A stretch of DNA of 32,094 nucleotides from Acidobacteriaceae bacterium (GTDB lineage: Bacteria > Acidobacteriota > Terriglobia > Terriglobales > Acidobacteriaceae): the NCBI GenBank assembly GCA_025355385.1, contig JANXZS010000319.1:1-32094 (forward strand), written 5' to 3'. Position 1 is the first letter of the stretch. Each line of letters begins with the position of its first letter. This document shows positions 17,473-26,916 of this stretch, in pieces. The translations under genes and the position numbers were made by a program. Below the pieces are notes generated by a model. That model did no database searches, had not been told where the DNA came from, and saw only the letters and a list, made by a program, of their open reading frames with translations.

Positions 17473-18534
17473 TTGAACACTGAAGACCGGCTTATCGAAA
17501 TTTTAAGAACGGGAGGCAAGCCCAGCGAGCTTTACGAAACTCGGGATGGCAGCAGGCTGCTTCTCCTCCCTCACGGCGCGCGCGTCCTTGGATTGTTTGC
17601 TCCAAATTCGCAGAAGAACTTCTATTGGACAAATCCTGCGCTCTCCGCAGGTCCTCGTGAATTCTTTCTCGGCGAACTCGGGCGCAATACGGGAGGGGAC
17701 CGCACTTGGTTGGCCCCCGAAATAGATATCCATTTTCCCATGTTCCCTGACCTCACCACTTACAAGGTGCCGCACGAAATCGATCCAGGAAGATATGAGA
17801 TTGAGGGGTCGGGCAATTCCTTTCAATTAGTGAGCCGAATCGGCCTGAGCTTATTTTGCTCCGCACAAAAAACAGAGGTAGAAATTCGCAAGTCTTGGAG
17901 CGCTTCTCCTAACCCTCTTAGATATGACGAAATTTGGAGTCGGACAGGTGAGGTAGAGTATGCAGGTTATTCGCAACGCACGAAATTGAAGTTGCTGGAC
18001 CGTCAACCGTGCGAGAGCGGGCCGGTCGGAGCTTGGAACCTTCTCCAACTGCCTCATGGAGGCACCGCCTTTTTCCCGCTGCATAGCAACGTCAGGCACA
18101 CTACCTACTTCGGCACGATTCCAGAGTGCGACCTTGAGCAAAAGGATCGGGTGATCCGATACAACATGAGATCTACCGGGATACAGAAACTCGGGATTAG
18201 TGCTGCCGCTTCTACGGGTCGCGCAGGCTACGTTTATTCGTCTGAAGGGCAATCAGTTTTGGTCATCCGCAATGTGTTTGTTAATCCGGCCGCGGAATAC
18301 ATTGACGTATCTTGGACGAACACCGGGGAACTCGGGGGACGCGGCTCTGCATTTCAAGCCTGCAACGTTAACAACGAGCTTGGAAGTTTCAGCGAGTTGG
18401 AATATCACGCGCCAGGCATTGGGCGTGGCACAGGCCGGCTCGAATATGAAGATGAGTCACAGATATGGGCGTTTCGCGGGCCAGCCGAGTTGATCCGGAT
18501 AATTGGGCGAAGCCTGTTGTCGCCCGCGTTCTGA
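17473..18534 (+). CDS. Galactose-mutarotase-like beta-sandwich protein (DUF6786-like)
   Basis: 353 residues, no signal peptide. The N-terminal block (LLLPHGARVLGLFAPNS, NFYWTNP, GGDRTWLAPEIDIHFP) and the beta-rich remainder resemble the DUF6786 or aldose-1-epimerase-like superfamily, from memory. Catalytic residues of true mutarotases were not clearly identified. The likely start is TTG 17473, with AAGGA at 17462-17466 six bp upstream. It lies 13 bp after the M81 gene. A carbohydrate-binding or anomer-handling role would suit the operon, but the family has no established reaction that I know of. Confidence 0.65.
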   Translation: MNTEDRLIEILRTGGKPSELYETRDGSRLLLLPHGARVLGLFAPNSQKNFYWTNPALSAGPREFFLGELGRNTGGDRTWLAPEIDIHFPMFPDLTTYKVPHEIDPGRYEIEGSGNSFQLVSRIGLSLFCSAQKTEVEIRKSWSASPNPLRYDEIWSRTGEVEYAGYSQRTKLKLLDRQPCESGPVGAWNLLQLPHGGTAFFPLHSNVRHTTYFGTIPECDLEQKDRVIRYNMRSTGIQKLGISAAASTGRAGYVYSSEGQSVLVIRNVFVNPAAEYIDVSWTNTGELGGRGSAFQACNVNNELGSFSELEYHAPGIGRGTGRLEYEDESQIWAFRGPAELIRIIGRSLLSPAF

Positions 18535-18639
18535 ACTTGGAATTCGACGAAAGCATAGTTGCATTTTTGTTCTCTGGTCGAGATTGGACTCAGCGATGGC
18601 CAAAGATCAAAGGTTTTGGTTCGACCTGAAGGCGGGCAG

Positions 18640-19101
18640 ATGAGCAGTGGAATTATTCTATGTTTTCTCGGCGCCATTTCCTTTGGGCTTTCGGCGTGCG
18701 TGTCAAAGATTGCGGCTCGGCAACAGTGCAATGCGCCCGCGCTCATTGTCTCGGTGTTCGGATGGGCCGCCGGCCTCATGCTCCTGCGAACTCTTGCATC
18801 GGGGACAAGTTTTAGCTTGCCAGGTAAAGCGATGGGCGTAGCAGTGGCATTCGGAGTTTGTGCGGCCATTGCCATTTTGGCTTTTCAGGTTTCTATCGCC
18901 GTCGGCAAAGTGACCGTGGCCTGGTTGGTGATGAACCTTTCCGCCGGCTTACCTGCACTTGTCTCCATCTGGCTCTACCGCGAATCGCTGACAAAAATGA
19001 AAGGACTTGCATTCGTCGTCGCTTTAGTCGCACTGACCTGCTTGTTCAAGGGAAAGAGACAAGAAGATCTGAAAGAAGCCGCAATCGGTCAAGGAGAGTG
19101 A
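18640..19101 (+). CDS. Half-size EamA/DMT family transporter subunit A
   Basis: 153 residues from ATG 18640, chosen over the upstream alternative start at 18559 because GAAGGCGGG precedes it and the hydrophobic fold begins at once. There are about five predicted membrane helices (roughly 4-24, 34-52, 65-85, 88-108, 115-133) and a charged tail (KGKRQEDLKE). This equals one EamA repeat, whereas standard members carry two in about 300 residues. The next gene starts 1 bp later and has the same size and topology, so the two probably form a heterodimeric transporter. It may export a metabolite such as an amine or amino acid; direction and substrate are inference. Confidence 0.8.
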   Translation: MSSGIILCFLGAISFGLSACVSKIAARQQCNAPALIVSVFGWAAGLMLLRTLASGTSFSLPGKAMGVAVAFGVCAAIAILAFQVSIAVGKVTVAWLVMNLSAGLPALVSIWLYRESLTKMKGLAFVVALVALTCLFKGKRQEDLKEAAIGQGE

Positions 19102-19102
19102 A

Positions 19103-19525
19103 GTGAAGTGGTTCATATTGATGCTAATAATGCTAGTTACAAACGGGATGAGTGCTTTCGGCCTCAAGGTTATCTCATCATGGGGACTCCCCGAAGTGTC
19201 TAAGTTCCCTTACTTGACGGTATGGTACGCGGCAGGCTTCGCATGTATAGCGGTACCGATGCTACTGAGACGAACCAAAGTGGGCATCAAAGAATTTGGA
19301 TGGGGAGCTGTTATGGCGGCCTTGAGTATCGGAGGACAAGTGGCAATGGCCACCGCCCTAAACCTGAAGGTTCCAGGCAACGTCGTCTTTCCGGTCACAA
19401 GTGGGGGCGCCGTTCTGGCAGTCGGAGTTGCAGGATGGGTATTCTTCGGTGAACGGATGAACCTTATGACGACGGCGGGAACAGTGCTTGGATTCCTCGC
19501 CGTAATCCTGCTGAGCTTTAGCTGA
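19103..19525 (+). CDS. Half-size EamA/DMT family transporter subunit B
   Basis: 140 residues from GTG 19103, with GGAG at 19094-19097, inside the 3-prime end of subunit A. About five hydrophobic helices (3-22, 35-55, 66-86, 90-112, 119-139) and the GERMNLMTTAGTVLG helix pair are characteristic of EamA repeats, where a conserved Glu/Arg follows helix 4. The single base between the two genes implies coupled translation and equal stoichiometry. Neither half is likely to work alone unless it forms a homodimer, as small multidrug resistance proteins do. This may be a split version of a single 10-helix gene. Confidence 0.8.
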   Translation: MKWFILMLIMLVTNGMSAFGLKVISSWGLPEVSKFPYLTVWYAAGFACIAVPMLLRRTKVGIKEFGWGAVMAALSIGGQVAMATALNLKVPGNVVFPVTSGGAVLAVGVAGWVFFGERMNLMTTAGTVLGFLAVILLSFS

Positions 19526-19576
19526 ACTTCACCAGGACTTCAATGCGACCCGATTTAGACGACAGCGAGGGCCAGA

Positions 19577-20914
19577 ATGAATTTCCCCAGATCAAAAGAA
19601 TTGTTGGATCGGAATGCCAAGCTTATTCCGGGCGGGTTGGCATCGCTCAATCGGAGCTGTGATCCCTGTATTGCATTCAATAAAGCGCGAGGGGCGCGGA
19701 TGTGGGACCTGGACGGTAACGAATACCTCGACTATCACGCAGGGTTTGCGCCCTACATCCTTGGCCACAGTGATCCCGATCTAGCCGAAGCAATTATTAG
19801 CGCATTACGCGCGGGAAAATCCAATTGCGGTAGCGGCCCAACTGAGGATGAGGGACGATTGGCCAACCTATTTCTACAATGCGTGCCGTTTGCAGAGAAG
19901 GTCCAGTTCTTTAACACCGGCTCAGAAGCGACTGCGCAAGCGATTCGCGTTGCCCGCGCTTGCACTGGCAAGCCTCACGTGGTCATGATGCAAGGCGGGT
20001 ACAACGGCAATCACAATATGGTTGCGGCCAATCTGATGAGCACCAGGGAACAACTCGGAGGCCGTCGTATCCAGGGAGACGAATACCCATTAGTCCCCAT
20101 CACGGCGGGTATTCCTGATGTCGAGCAAGCACTGATGCACGCTGTGGAATTCAATGATTTATCGGCAGTAGAGACGGTGGCTGGAAAATACGACTTGGCG
20201 GCACTTATCACCGAGCCGGTTTTACAAAACGTCGGCGTCGTGAAACCCCAAGCAGATTACTTGGCCGGGTTGCGCACACTGGCGGATCGCTATGGCTTTT
20301 TGCTGATTTTCGATGAGGTTAAGACCGGGTTTCGCGCCAGCCTGGGTGGGTACCAGTCCATAGCAAATGTTGCACCTGACTTATCCACGTTCGGAAAAGC
20401 CTTTGCAAATGGCTTTCCAATTGCCGCATTGGCAGGTAAGCAACAGTTTATGGATTTGGCGATCAGCTCTGATCCAGCCAGGCGTGTACTGGTAGGGGGT
20501 ACTTATAACTGCCATCCCGTTCCAGTCGCGGCAGCCACGGCCTGCTTGAATAAATTAATGGATCCAGAACTAGACGTCTATGGCACTTTGGAAAGTCTGG
20601 CGCAAAGGCTCGAAGATGGTCAGCGGAAGTTATTTGATGAGCACAATGTTAAGGCCGTTATTTCGCGTGTGGGAAGCGCGCATTGCGTTTATTTTGCGGA
20701 ACGAGTACCCGAATGCTGGTGGGATGTTCTTGAGTTTCACAATTTCAAATTTGATTTCGACTACCGGCGTGCACTTTTGGAGCGAGGCGTCTATTACTTC
20801 CCCGTATCTTGTAAACAAGGCAGCATCAGTTTCGCCCATACCGAAGAAGACATCGACATCACTCTCGCTGCGATGGACGACACGTTATCCGCACTTGGTC
20901 GACGCGAAGCATGA
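19577..20914 (+). CDS. Class III aminotransferase, glutamate-1-semialdehyde aminomutase-like
   Basis: 445 residues of fold-type I PLP enzyme. [16 protein letters not shown] (113-128) binds the PLP phosphate, DEVKTGFR is at 246-253, and Lys274 in [14 protein letters not shown] is the Schiff-base lysine. The sequence resembles HemL-type aminomutases, but it stands in a catabolic operon away from haem genes and has a long C-terminal section after residue 350. An omega-amino or beta-amino acid transaminase is more likely. It is cytoplasmic. Its stop overlaps the DgoD-like start by 4 bp (ATGA), linking amino-group transfer to acid-sugar dehydration. The amino donor and acceptor are unknown. Confidence 0.88.
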   Translation: MNFPRSKELLDRNAKLIPGGLASLNRSCDPCIAFNKARGARMWDLDGNEYLDYHAGFAPYILGHSDPDLAEAIISALRAGKSNCGSGPTEDEGRLANLFLQCVPFAEKVQFFNTGSEATAQAIRVARACTGKPHVVMMQGGYNGNHNMVAANLMSTREQLGGRRIQGDEYPLVPITAGIPDVEQALMHAVEFNDLSAVETVAGKYDLAALITEPVLQNVGVVKPQADYLAGLRTLADRYGFLLIFDEVKTGFRASLGGYQSIANVAPDLSTFGKAFANGFPIAALAGKQQFMDLAISSDPARRVLVGGTYNCHPVPVAAATACLNKLMDPELDVYGTLESLAQRLEDGQRKLFDEHNVKAVISRVGSAHCVYFAERVPECWWDVLEFHNFKFDFDYRRALLERGVYYFPVSCKQGSISFAHTEEDIDITLAAMDDTLSALGRREA

Positions 20915-22089
20915 AAATTACCAAAATTGAAACGTTGGTCTGCTACGCGCGGATGCGCAACTGGATCTTTGTCAAAGTAGTGACTGATCAGCCGGGCCTC
21001 ATTGGCTGGGGGGAAGCTACTTTGGAGTGGCATACCCGAGCCGTGGTTGGAGCAATCGAGGACATCAGCCCGCTTTTGATCGGAGAGGATCCGACCCGAA
21101 TTGAACACCTCTGGCAGATGATGTTTCGCCAGCACTTTTGGCATGGCAACGGCATTGTGCGAGGTACAGCAATCAGCGGAATTGATATCGCGCTTTGGGA
21201 CATTCTTGGAAAAAGTCATAACGTTCCGTGTCACAAACTGTGGGGCGGCCCCGTGCGCGACTTCGTGCGGCTTTACAGCCATCTCGGTGGTGGGAAAATG
21301 GAAGATTTCTATGAAGCCACCCCCACCGATGCGGAACGCTTTGCCGCGCTGGCCCTTCAAACCGTCGACCAGGGCTTCACGGCATTTAAGGCCATGGCCG
21401 TGCCAAGTACGATGCCGCTCGAAGGGCTGACTCCGATCCGCTATGCCGAGAAGTGTGTAGCTGCGATGCGAGACGCCGTGGGAGATGAGATTGACATTAT
21501 GGTCGATTGCCATGCGCGTCCCACGCCCCGCATGGGTCTCCTGTTCGCGAAGGCTCTAGAGCCATTCGGGCTTTTCTGGCTGGAGGAGCCCTGCTGGCCG
21601 GAAACAATGGAAGACATTGCCCTGATACAGCGCGCAGTGAAAACGCCCATCGCGACTGGCGAGCGGTTGATCGGTATCCATGCCTTCCGTGATCTGCTGG
21701 AGAAACGTGCCGCGAGCGTGATTCAACCAGATATTACTCATTGCGGTGGGTTGAGTGAGGCGCGACGCATTGCGTCGTTGGCTGACGCATATCGCGTGAC
21801 CCTTGCTCCCCACAACCCGCAAGGGCCGGTCAGCACCGCCGCTGCGTTGGAGCTTGGTTTTGCCACGCCCTCGTACGTGATTTGCGAAAGCGTTCACTCC
21901 GACGTGCCATGGCGCGACGATGTGGTGACGGAAGGTTTCTCTGTCAAGAAGCAAGGCCGCATTGTTTTCCCGAATGGCAGGCCGGGCTTAGGGATCGAGA
22001 TCAACGAAGCGGAAGTGCGCAAGCACCCGTTTCAGCAAGAAGTGTTGCAACGAAGTTTTTACAAAGACGGAAGCGTAGGAGATTGGTGA
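20911..22089 (+). CDS. D-galactonate dehydratase-like enolase-superfamily protein
   Basis: 392 residues, close in length and layout to E. coli DgoD. Shared features are the N-terminal MKITK start, FVKV then GWGE, Asp199 and His201 (VDCHAR), Glu225/226 (WLEEP), Glu251 (TGERL), Asp274 (QPDITHCGG), His301 (LAPHNPQGP) and a C-terminal DGSVGDW. In DgoD the His of the first motif and the His of APH act as general acid/base in 2,3-syn or anti dehydration of aldonates. I expect an acid-sugar dehydratase; D-galactonate itself is only one possibility. It is a second, clearly distinct enolase-superfamily member in the operon and overlaps the aminotransferase by 4 bp. Confidence 0.87.
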   Translation: MKITKIETLVCYARMRNWIFVKVVTDQPGLIGWGEATLEWHTRAVVGAIEDISPLLIGEDPTRIEHLWQMMFRQHFWHGNGIVRGTAISGIDIALWDILGKSHNVPCHKLWGGPVRDFVRLYSHLGGGKMEDFYEATPTDAERFAALALQTVDQGFTAFKAMAVPSTMPLEGLTPIRYAEKCVAAMRDAVGDEIDIMVDCHARPTPRMGLLFAKALEPFGLFWLEEPCWPETMEDIALIQRAVKTPIATGERLIGIHAFRDLLEKRAASVIQPDITHCGGLSEARRIASLADAYRVTLAPHNPQGPVSTAAALELGFATPSYVICESVHSDVPWRDDVVTEGFSVKKQGRIVFPNGRPGLGIEINEAEVRKHPFQQEVLQRSFYKDGSVGDW

Positions 22090-22137
22090 ACGGATCCAGT
22101 GTTGCAAGTTACTTCGTTTGCGATGGAGCAATGGTCA

Positions 22138-23517
22138 ATGATTCACACATCTAATTCGTTTAGACATTCTTCATTTCGCGGATTGATCGGGGTCGCGCAA
22201 GCAGATATTACACCACCGGTCGGGATCTATTCGCGCAACTGGGGCGCTTCGAAACACGATTGCGCCAAGGGCGTACACAGGTTATTGACTTTGACCGCGG
22301 TCACTTTTCAGGTGAAGTCTGGTGACAACCCGCTGGTGTTGATCGGTGCTGATGTTAGCGGTTGGAGAAGCATCCTCACTGAGAAATCATTTCGTCAACA
22401 TCTGCTCCAGTCCCTCAACATTGGTAGCTCACAACTCCTCTTCTGTTTGAGCCATAGCCACTCTGCTCCCGCTCTGGCAGAACCGGATCCGACTTGGGAG
22501 GGCGGAGCCCTGCTGCGCGAGCATTTGCAGAGGGTAGAACAGGCTGCTGTTGAGACGGCGCAACAAGCGCTCCGAACGGCGACCTCTGCCACCTTGGAGT
22601 GGAATTCGGGAAGATGCGGATTGGCGACAAACCGCGATTCACGCGATCCAACAACGGGTCGAGCCGTGAGTGGATTCAATCCAGAGAACGAGGCCGACGA
22701 CGCGTTGGTGGTCGGGCGCATCACCAGCGAAGCGGGGAGGACGCTAGCTACCATCGCAAATTATGCCTGCCATCCGACCACTCTTGCCTGGGAAAGTACC
22801 CTAATCTCCCCCGATTTTGTTGGCGCAATGCGTGAGACGATTGGCTCAAACACAGGAGGCGGAGCGACGCTCTTTCTGCAAGGGGCTTCCGGCGAGCTTG
22901 CGCCGCGTTATCAATATGTCGGTGACGTTGCGGTGGCCGACGCGCATGGGCGGCAATTGGCATTTGCCACCTTGGCCGTGCTCGCGGACATGGAGCCTGC
23001 GGGTAATGATTTGACATATGCCGGCTTGGTGGAATCGGGAGCTCCGCTGGCAGTATGGAAACGGACGCCCTTTGCCGCGCCCACAGACTTGCAGGCGGTT
23101 AACTCCTCAATTGATCTTCCGCTAAAAGATTGGCCTTCCGCAGACGCGCTGGAAGAAGAGCGCGCGGCTTGTACCGACCGGGCACTTGAGGAACGTCTCC
23201 GTCGCAAGCGGGACATTCGTCGCGTCCTCGGAAATGGCAAAACATTTGCGATGCCCTTCTGGGTGTGGCGCATCGGCGATTCATTTGTTGTGGGCTGCAT
23301 GATGGAAGCATACTCATGGATCCAGCAGTACCTGAGATCACGGTTCTCGAAATTTACGATCGTGTATATAAATCTGGCGAATGGTTCGATCGGATATCTG
23401 CCTCCGTCGGAGTTGTACGATACCGACGCCTACCCGGTGTGGCAGACACCGTTTGAACGTGGCAGCCTGGAGGCCTTGGCGAGGGCCTACGAAGCGACGA
23501 TTGAAACTTTATTGTAG
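22138..23517 (+). CDS. Neutral/alkaline ceramidase-like hydrolase
   Basis: About 459 residues from ATG 22138 (GGAG 9 bp upstream); the start at 22099 adds 13 residues with no better signal. Motifs match the N-terminal domain of neutral/alkaline non-lysosomal ceramidases: GVAQADITPPVG near the start, SHSHSAP as the zinc HxH, NYACHPTT as a further zinc His, FLQGASGELAP and NGSIGYLPP. It is shorter than true ceramidases (about 650-700 residues) and has no signal peptide, so it is probably cytoplasmic. Zinc-dependent amide hydrolysis on a non-lipid substrate is more plausible than sphingolipid cleavage. It follows the DgoD-like gene by 48 bp. Confidence 0.78.
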   Translation: MIHTSNSFRHSSFRGLIGVAQADITPPVGIYSRNWGASKHDCAKGVHRLLTLTAVTFQVKSGDNPLVLIGADVSGWRSILTEKSFRQHLLQSLNIGSSQLLFCLSHSHSAPALAEPDPTWEGGALLREHLQRVEQAAVETAQQALRTATSATLEWNSGRCGLATNRDSRDPTTGRAVSGFNPENEADDALVVGRITSEAGRTLATIANYACHPTTLAWESTLISPDFVGAMRETIGSNTGGGATLFLQGASGELAPRYQYVGDVAVADAHGRQLAFATLAVLADMEPAGNDLTYAGLVESGAPLAVWKRTPFAAPTDLQAVNSSIDLPLKDWPSADALEEERAACTDRALEERLRRKRDIRRVLGNGKTFAMPFWVWRIGDSFVVGCMMEAYSWIQQYLRSRFSKFTIVYINLANGSIGYLPPSELYDTDAYPVWQTPFERGSLEALARAYEATIETLL

Positions 23518-23580
23518 GGATACCGCTGGCCTCACCAACGTCCGATATTTTCAAAGACGCCCGGACAAAGAGACAAACCC

Positions 23581-25026
23581 ATGTGGAATCGCGAAAGGGA
23601 TACTGTGTTCACTCGAAAGAATTCAATTCTAAGTTTCGCGTTACTCACAATTCTCGGCGCAGCCCTACCTGTGGCTGCAAGTGAACAGTCCACCCCCATT
23701 GTTATACGCAACGTGACGATATTCGATTCGGTTCAAGGAACGATGCTCCCAGATCGGACCATTGTGATCGTTGATGGAAGCATTCAGGCTGTTGTCTCAT
23801 CTCACCAGCGCATTAAAACTCCACGGCGGGCAAGGGCAATTGACGGTCGAGGTAAGTACGTTATCCCTGGCCTGATCGATTCCCACTCGCATCTTGTGTT
23901 CGTATATAACTTTGGACACACTACGAGTTACGATGTCTTGCCGCTTTTCCTAGCTAATGGAGTGACTTCCGTTCGCGATGTCGGTGATGATGTCATGGCC
24001 GAGAAAATATTGGCCCGTTACTCCGACGACCATCCTGAATTGTGTCCGCGAATCTTTCTCGCCAGTCAATTGATTGAGGGAGACCCGCCTTTTCATCAGT
24101 ACATAGGCTGGAATGCCGTGATGACCGATCCAGCGAAAGTGCCGGCTTACGTGGACGATATGGCTGCGTGGGGCGTGACTACTCTGAAAATCTATGCCAG
24201 GACCGGTCGCGCCGTGGGGCGCAAAGTGATCGAAGAAGGACATCGCCACGGTATGGTAGTCACCGGCCACCTGGGCGCATACACCCCTTTGGAGGCTGCG
24301 GAAGATGGAATCGACAGCATAGAACACATTTCAGCCGGATCGATATACGGGTACCTTGCGGCCCGCACGACCCCGCGTTCGATTGATACTGCGTCTGCCA
24401 TAACCACAGGACCGGAGCTGGACCTGACAAGTCCGGTCGTCCAGGAGTTAGTCGGAGCGCTCGTAAAAAACAAGGTAATGGTTGATCCCACTCTGGTGGT
24501 GTTTCGAAATATGCTACTGCTGCCGGACTTGCCCGGTGTCGCGGAGAATCCAGAAAACTCGTATGTCCCTGCAAGTTTGCGAACATTCTGGCCCACCTAC
24601 GCGACCTCCTTCAAACCGGAAACATTGGAACAGCGGAAGAAGGAGTTCCGGAGTTATCAAGATCTTACCGGCCTTCTTTTCCGTTCAGGTGTGAAACTCC
24701 TTGCAGGTACCGACGAACCTGAGCCGAGCGTTGTTCCTGGATTTTCTTTGCACGAGGAGCTCGAGCTTCTGGTGGAGTCAGGCCTAACCCCATCTGCAGC
24801 CCTCCAGACCGCAACCATCAACCCTGCTCGCATTCTGAAAAAAGATAAAGAGATGGGGAGCATTGAACAGGGGAAGCGTGCGGACTTGGTTATCTTGAAT
24901 GCAAGTCCGCTGGCCGACATCAGGAATTCCCGCCGGATCTATAGGGTTATCCGCGCAGGGACTATTTCAGATCCGGACGTTCTATTAAAAATGGTGCGCG
25001 AACGGATCACTAGTCAACATCCGTAG
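23581..25026 (+). CDS. Exported amidohydrolase, imidazolonepropionase/prolidase-like
   Basis: 481 residues with an N-terminal signal peptide (hydrophobic ILSFALLTILGAALPVAA, cleavage near residue 33). Metal-centre elements of the amidohydrolase superfamily are HSH at 102-104, TTLKIYA (Lys that is carboxylated in this subgroup), VVTGHLG and SIEHIS (His ligands), and GTDEPEP (Asp). The C-terminal LQTATINPARIL block is typical of the imidazolonepropionase-like/Xaa-Pro dipeptidase subgroup. It is predicted to be periplasmic. GTG 23605 with AAAGGG upstream is an alternative start. It is the last gene of the plus operon, 17 bp from a convergent SDR, and has a close paralogue at 29304-30728. The substrate is unknown. 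Confidence 0.87.
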   Translation: MWNRERDTVFTRKNSILSFALLTILGAALPVAASEQSTPIVIRNVTIFDSVQGTMLPDRTIVIVDGSIQAVVSSHQRIKTPRRARAIDGRGKYVIPGLIDSHSHLVFVYNFGHTTSYDVLPLFLANGVTSVRDVGDDVMAEKILARYSDDHPELCPRIFLASQLIEGDPPFHQYIGWNAVMTDPAKVPAYVDDMAAWGVTTLKIYARTGRAVGRKVIEEGHRHGMVVTGHLGAYTPLEAAEDGIDSIEHISAGSIYGYLAARTTPRSIDTASAITTGPELDLTSPVVQELVGALVKNKVMVDPTLVVFRNMLLLPDLPGVAENPENSYVPASLRTFWPTYATSFKPETLEQRKKEFRSYQDLTGLLFRSGVKLLAGTDEPEPSVVPGFSLHEELELLVESGLTPSAALQTATINPARILKKDKEMGSIEQGKRADLVILNASPLADIRNSRRIYRVIRAGTISDPDVLLKMVRERITSQHP

Positions 25027-25043
25027 AGAGGTTCGCCGCGATC

Positions 25044-25823
25044 TTAGGAATTCTTTGCTCTCAGGAACAAGCTATTCCCTCCATCGACCAGAAGAGTGGC
25101 GCCCGTCATATACGCGGCGGCCGGAGAGCAGAGCATTTCGACTGCAGCGGCCACGTCAGCAGCGGACATCAAATAGCCAAGCGGCACCATTTTCACTGCC
25201 TGGTCAATCAGGCCAGGATTCTCTTTGAATAATCGGCCAGAAAGTCCCGCATTCACAAAACCCGGGGCCACTAAATTTACCGTGATGTTATGAGAAGCAA
25301 GTTCCAGCGCCATGCACTGTGCCAGCATCTTCAAGCCGCTTTTCGCAACGCAATACGCGGTGAGATTTTCCCACGGCACATCCTGCACCCATGAACTGAT
25401 AAAGACAATTTTACCGGGCCTCCCTGTGCTTACCATGGTCTTAGCAGCCGCCTGGCCTACATGGAAGCACCCGTTCAAATTGACCGAGAGATGCTTGTTC
25501 CAGTTCTCTTCACTGGTATCGAGAAATGCACTTGGCTGGACTATTCCTGCATTTCCGATACACACATCGATGCCCCCAAATTTGTCTACAGTCGATGAGA
25601 CGAGATGATCTACCGCTTTGCGGTTCGAAACATCTCCACTGAAATACATCGCTTCGGCACCCAGCCGCCTTACTTCACTGACTAGTGCATCGGCGCCCGA
25701 TTCGGAGACGAGATCATTGAGCGCGAGACACGCGCCGTGTTTCGCGAAAGCTAAGGCTGTGGCTTTGCCAATGTCTCCACAAGCGCCGGTAATGAGAACA
25801 ACCTGCTTTTCCAAACTACCCAT
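25044..25823 (-). CDS. SDR family oxidoreductase
   Basis: 259 residues, a classical SDR: TGACGDIG at 12-19, GNAG at 90-93 (Asn-Ala-Gly without the first Asn), Ser143/144, YCVAK with Tyr157 and Lys161, and a closing LLVDGG strand. It is a cytoplasmic NAD(P)-dependent dehydrogenase. The start ATG at 25823 has GGAG about 9 bp upstream. It is the last gene of the minus run, 43 bp after the EamA transporter, and converges with the plus operon. It differs clearly in sequence from the other two SDRs here, so it is not a recent copy. Confidence 0.9.
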   Translation of the reverse strand: MGSLEKQVVLITGACGDIGKATALAFAKHGACLALNDLVSESGADALVSEVRRLGAEAMYFSGDVSNRKAVDHLVSSTVDKFGGIDVCIGNAGIVQPSAFLDTSEENWNKHLSVNLNGCFHVGQAAAKTMVSTGRPGKIVFISSWVQDVPWENLTAYCVAKSGLKMLAQCMALELASHNITVNLVAPGFVNAGLSGRLFKENPGLIDQAVKMVPLGYLMSAADVAAAVEMLCSPAAAYMTGATLLVDGGNSLFLRAKNS

Positions 25824-25866
25824 TGCAGTGACTCCAAAGAACGTACTCTCGTAACAGATCTGAATT

Positions 25867-26844
25867 TCAAATGGAAGTGATCTTGATTGACTTGCCGGCG
25901 GCCCTGATCTTGGACTCGGTGCGCGATTGTTCTCGTCCTTCGTACACCGTCACCAGCAATGTGCTCACCAGCACCAGGACTCCACCGATTACCATGAATT
26001 TGGTGAGCCGCTCGTGTAGTACAACGGCGGCCGTTAAGACGCCGAACAACGGTATTAGATAGTTGGAGAGTGCCGCCTGGGTCGCATCCAGACGAGAAAG
26101 AACGCTTAGGAAGATAACCATTGCAAGAAAGTAAACGAAGACAGCGAGAAGAATCAGTCCCAGCCAGATACCTACTCCTAGATTCAGCATGTTACGGAAA
26201 GTCTGTGGTTCAGCATAAATCGCGACCGGGAGCATGAGCCCAACGAACACGTAGTAGCTGTACAGCACGACTTGGAGCGGAGAATAGCGTAGCAACAATC
26301 TCTTGCTGTAAACGTTGTAAAATGCACTGCCGGCGACGCTCAGAAATATCATTGAGTTTCCGAGCAGGTATTTGCTGTCTCGAAATGCCAGGTCGCCCCA
26401 GCGCACTCCCGAACACTCAAGCACGCCAAGAGCCGCGAGCACAAAGCTTATCCATCGCAGCCTGGTCATGCGCTCAGCCAGGAATAGGTAGGCCATCAGC
26501 GCAGTCAATATTGGCAATGCCAAGCCCAGGAGTGCTGCGTTCGACGCGAGGGTCGATCGTACGCCCCATGAAGTAAAGAACTGCGCGACGACCTGACCCA
26601 GAACACCGATCAGTAGAAATTGGCCGAGATCTCGTAAAGATAGAACCTTGTTAGTGTTCTTTCGTCTTCGCTCACGATAAACGATCGGAATAAGCAAAAG
26701 CATGGCTATCGTTATGGGAAAGACTACGGCGAAGACTGGACCTACTTCACGCTCGACAATCTTGTAAATTACAAATTGCCCACCCCAAATAAAATTGCAC
26801 AGAAGAAGCAGACCCCAATCCCGATATCTACTGTGCTGGCTCAT
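25867..26844 (-). CDS. EamA/DMT family transporter, full length
   Basis: 325 residues with about ten hydrophobic helices in two EamA repeats. The first helix follows a short basic-aromatic N-terminus (SRYRDWGLLLLCNFIWG), the second repeat starts near KYLLGNSMIFLSVAGSAFYN, and the tail after about 300 is basic and soluble. It is an inner-membrane metabolite transporter, by family usually an exporter of amino acids or related compounds. It contrasts with the split half-size pair at 18640-19525 on the other strand. It lies between the M42 peptidase and an SDR gene. The substrate is unknown. Confidence 0.88.
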   Translation of the reverse strand: MSQHSRYRDWGLLLLCNFIWGGQFVIYKIVEREVGPVFAVVFPITIAMLLLIPIVYRERRRKNTNKVLSLRDLGQFLLIGVLGQVVAQFFTSWGVRSTLASNAALLGLALPILTALMAYLFLAERMTRLRWISFVLAALGVLECSGVRWGDLAFRDSKYLLGNSMIFLSVAGSAFYNVYSKRLLLRYSPLQVVLYSYYVFVGLMLPVAIYAEPQTFRNMLNLGVGIWLGLILLAVFVYFLAMVIFLSVLSRLDATQAALSNYLIPLFGVLTAAVVLHERLTKFMVIGGVLVLVSTLLVTVYEGREQSRTESKIRAAGKSIKITSI

Positions 26845-26916
26845 GATCGTCGCCTCCCAGAGAAAATACCTATTGATCGAACTACTGCCTTTTCGAGTGC
26901 ACGCTGAACTAATCTT

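Noticed and set aside
20794-21513. 239-codon open frame on the minus strand
   Set aside because: Antisense shadow of the aminotransferase end and DgoD-like gene; no recognisable domain.
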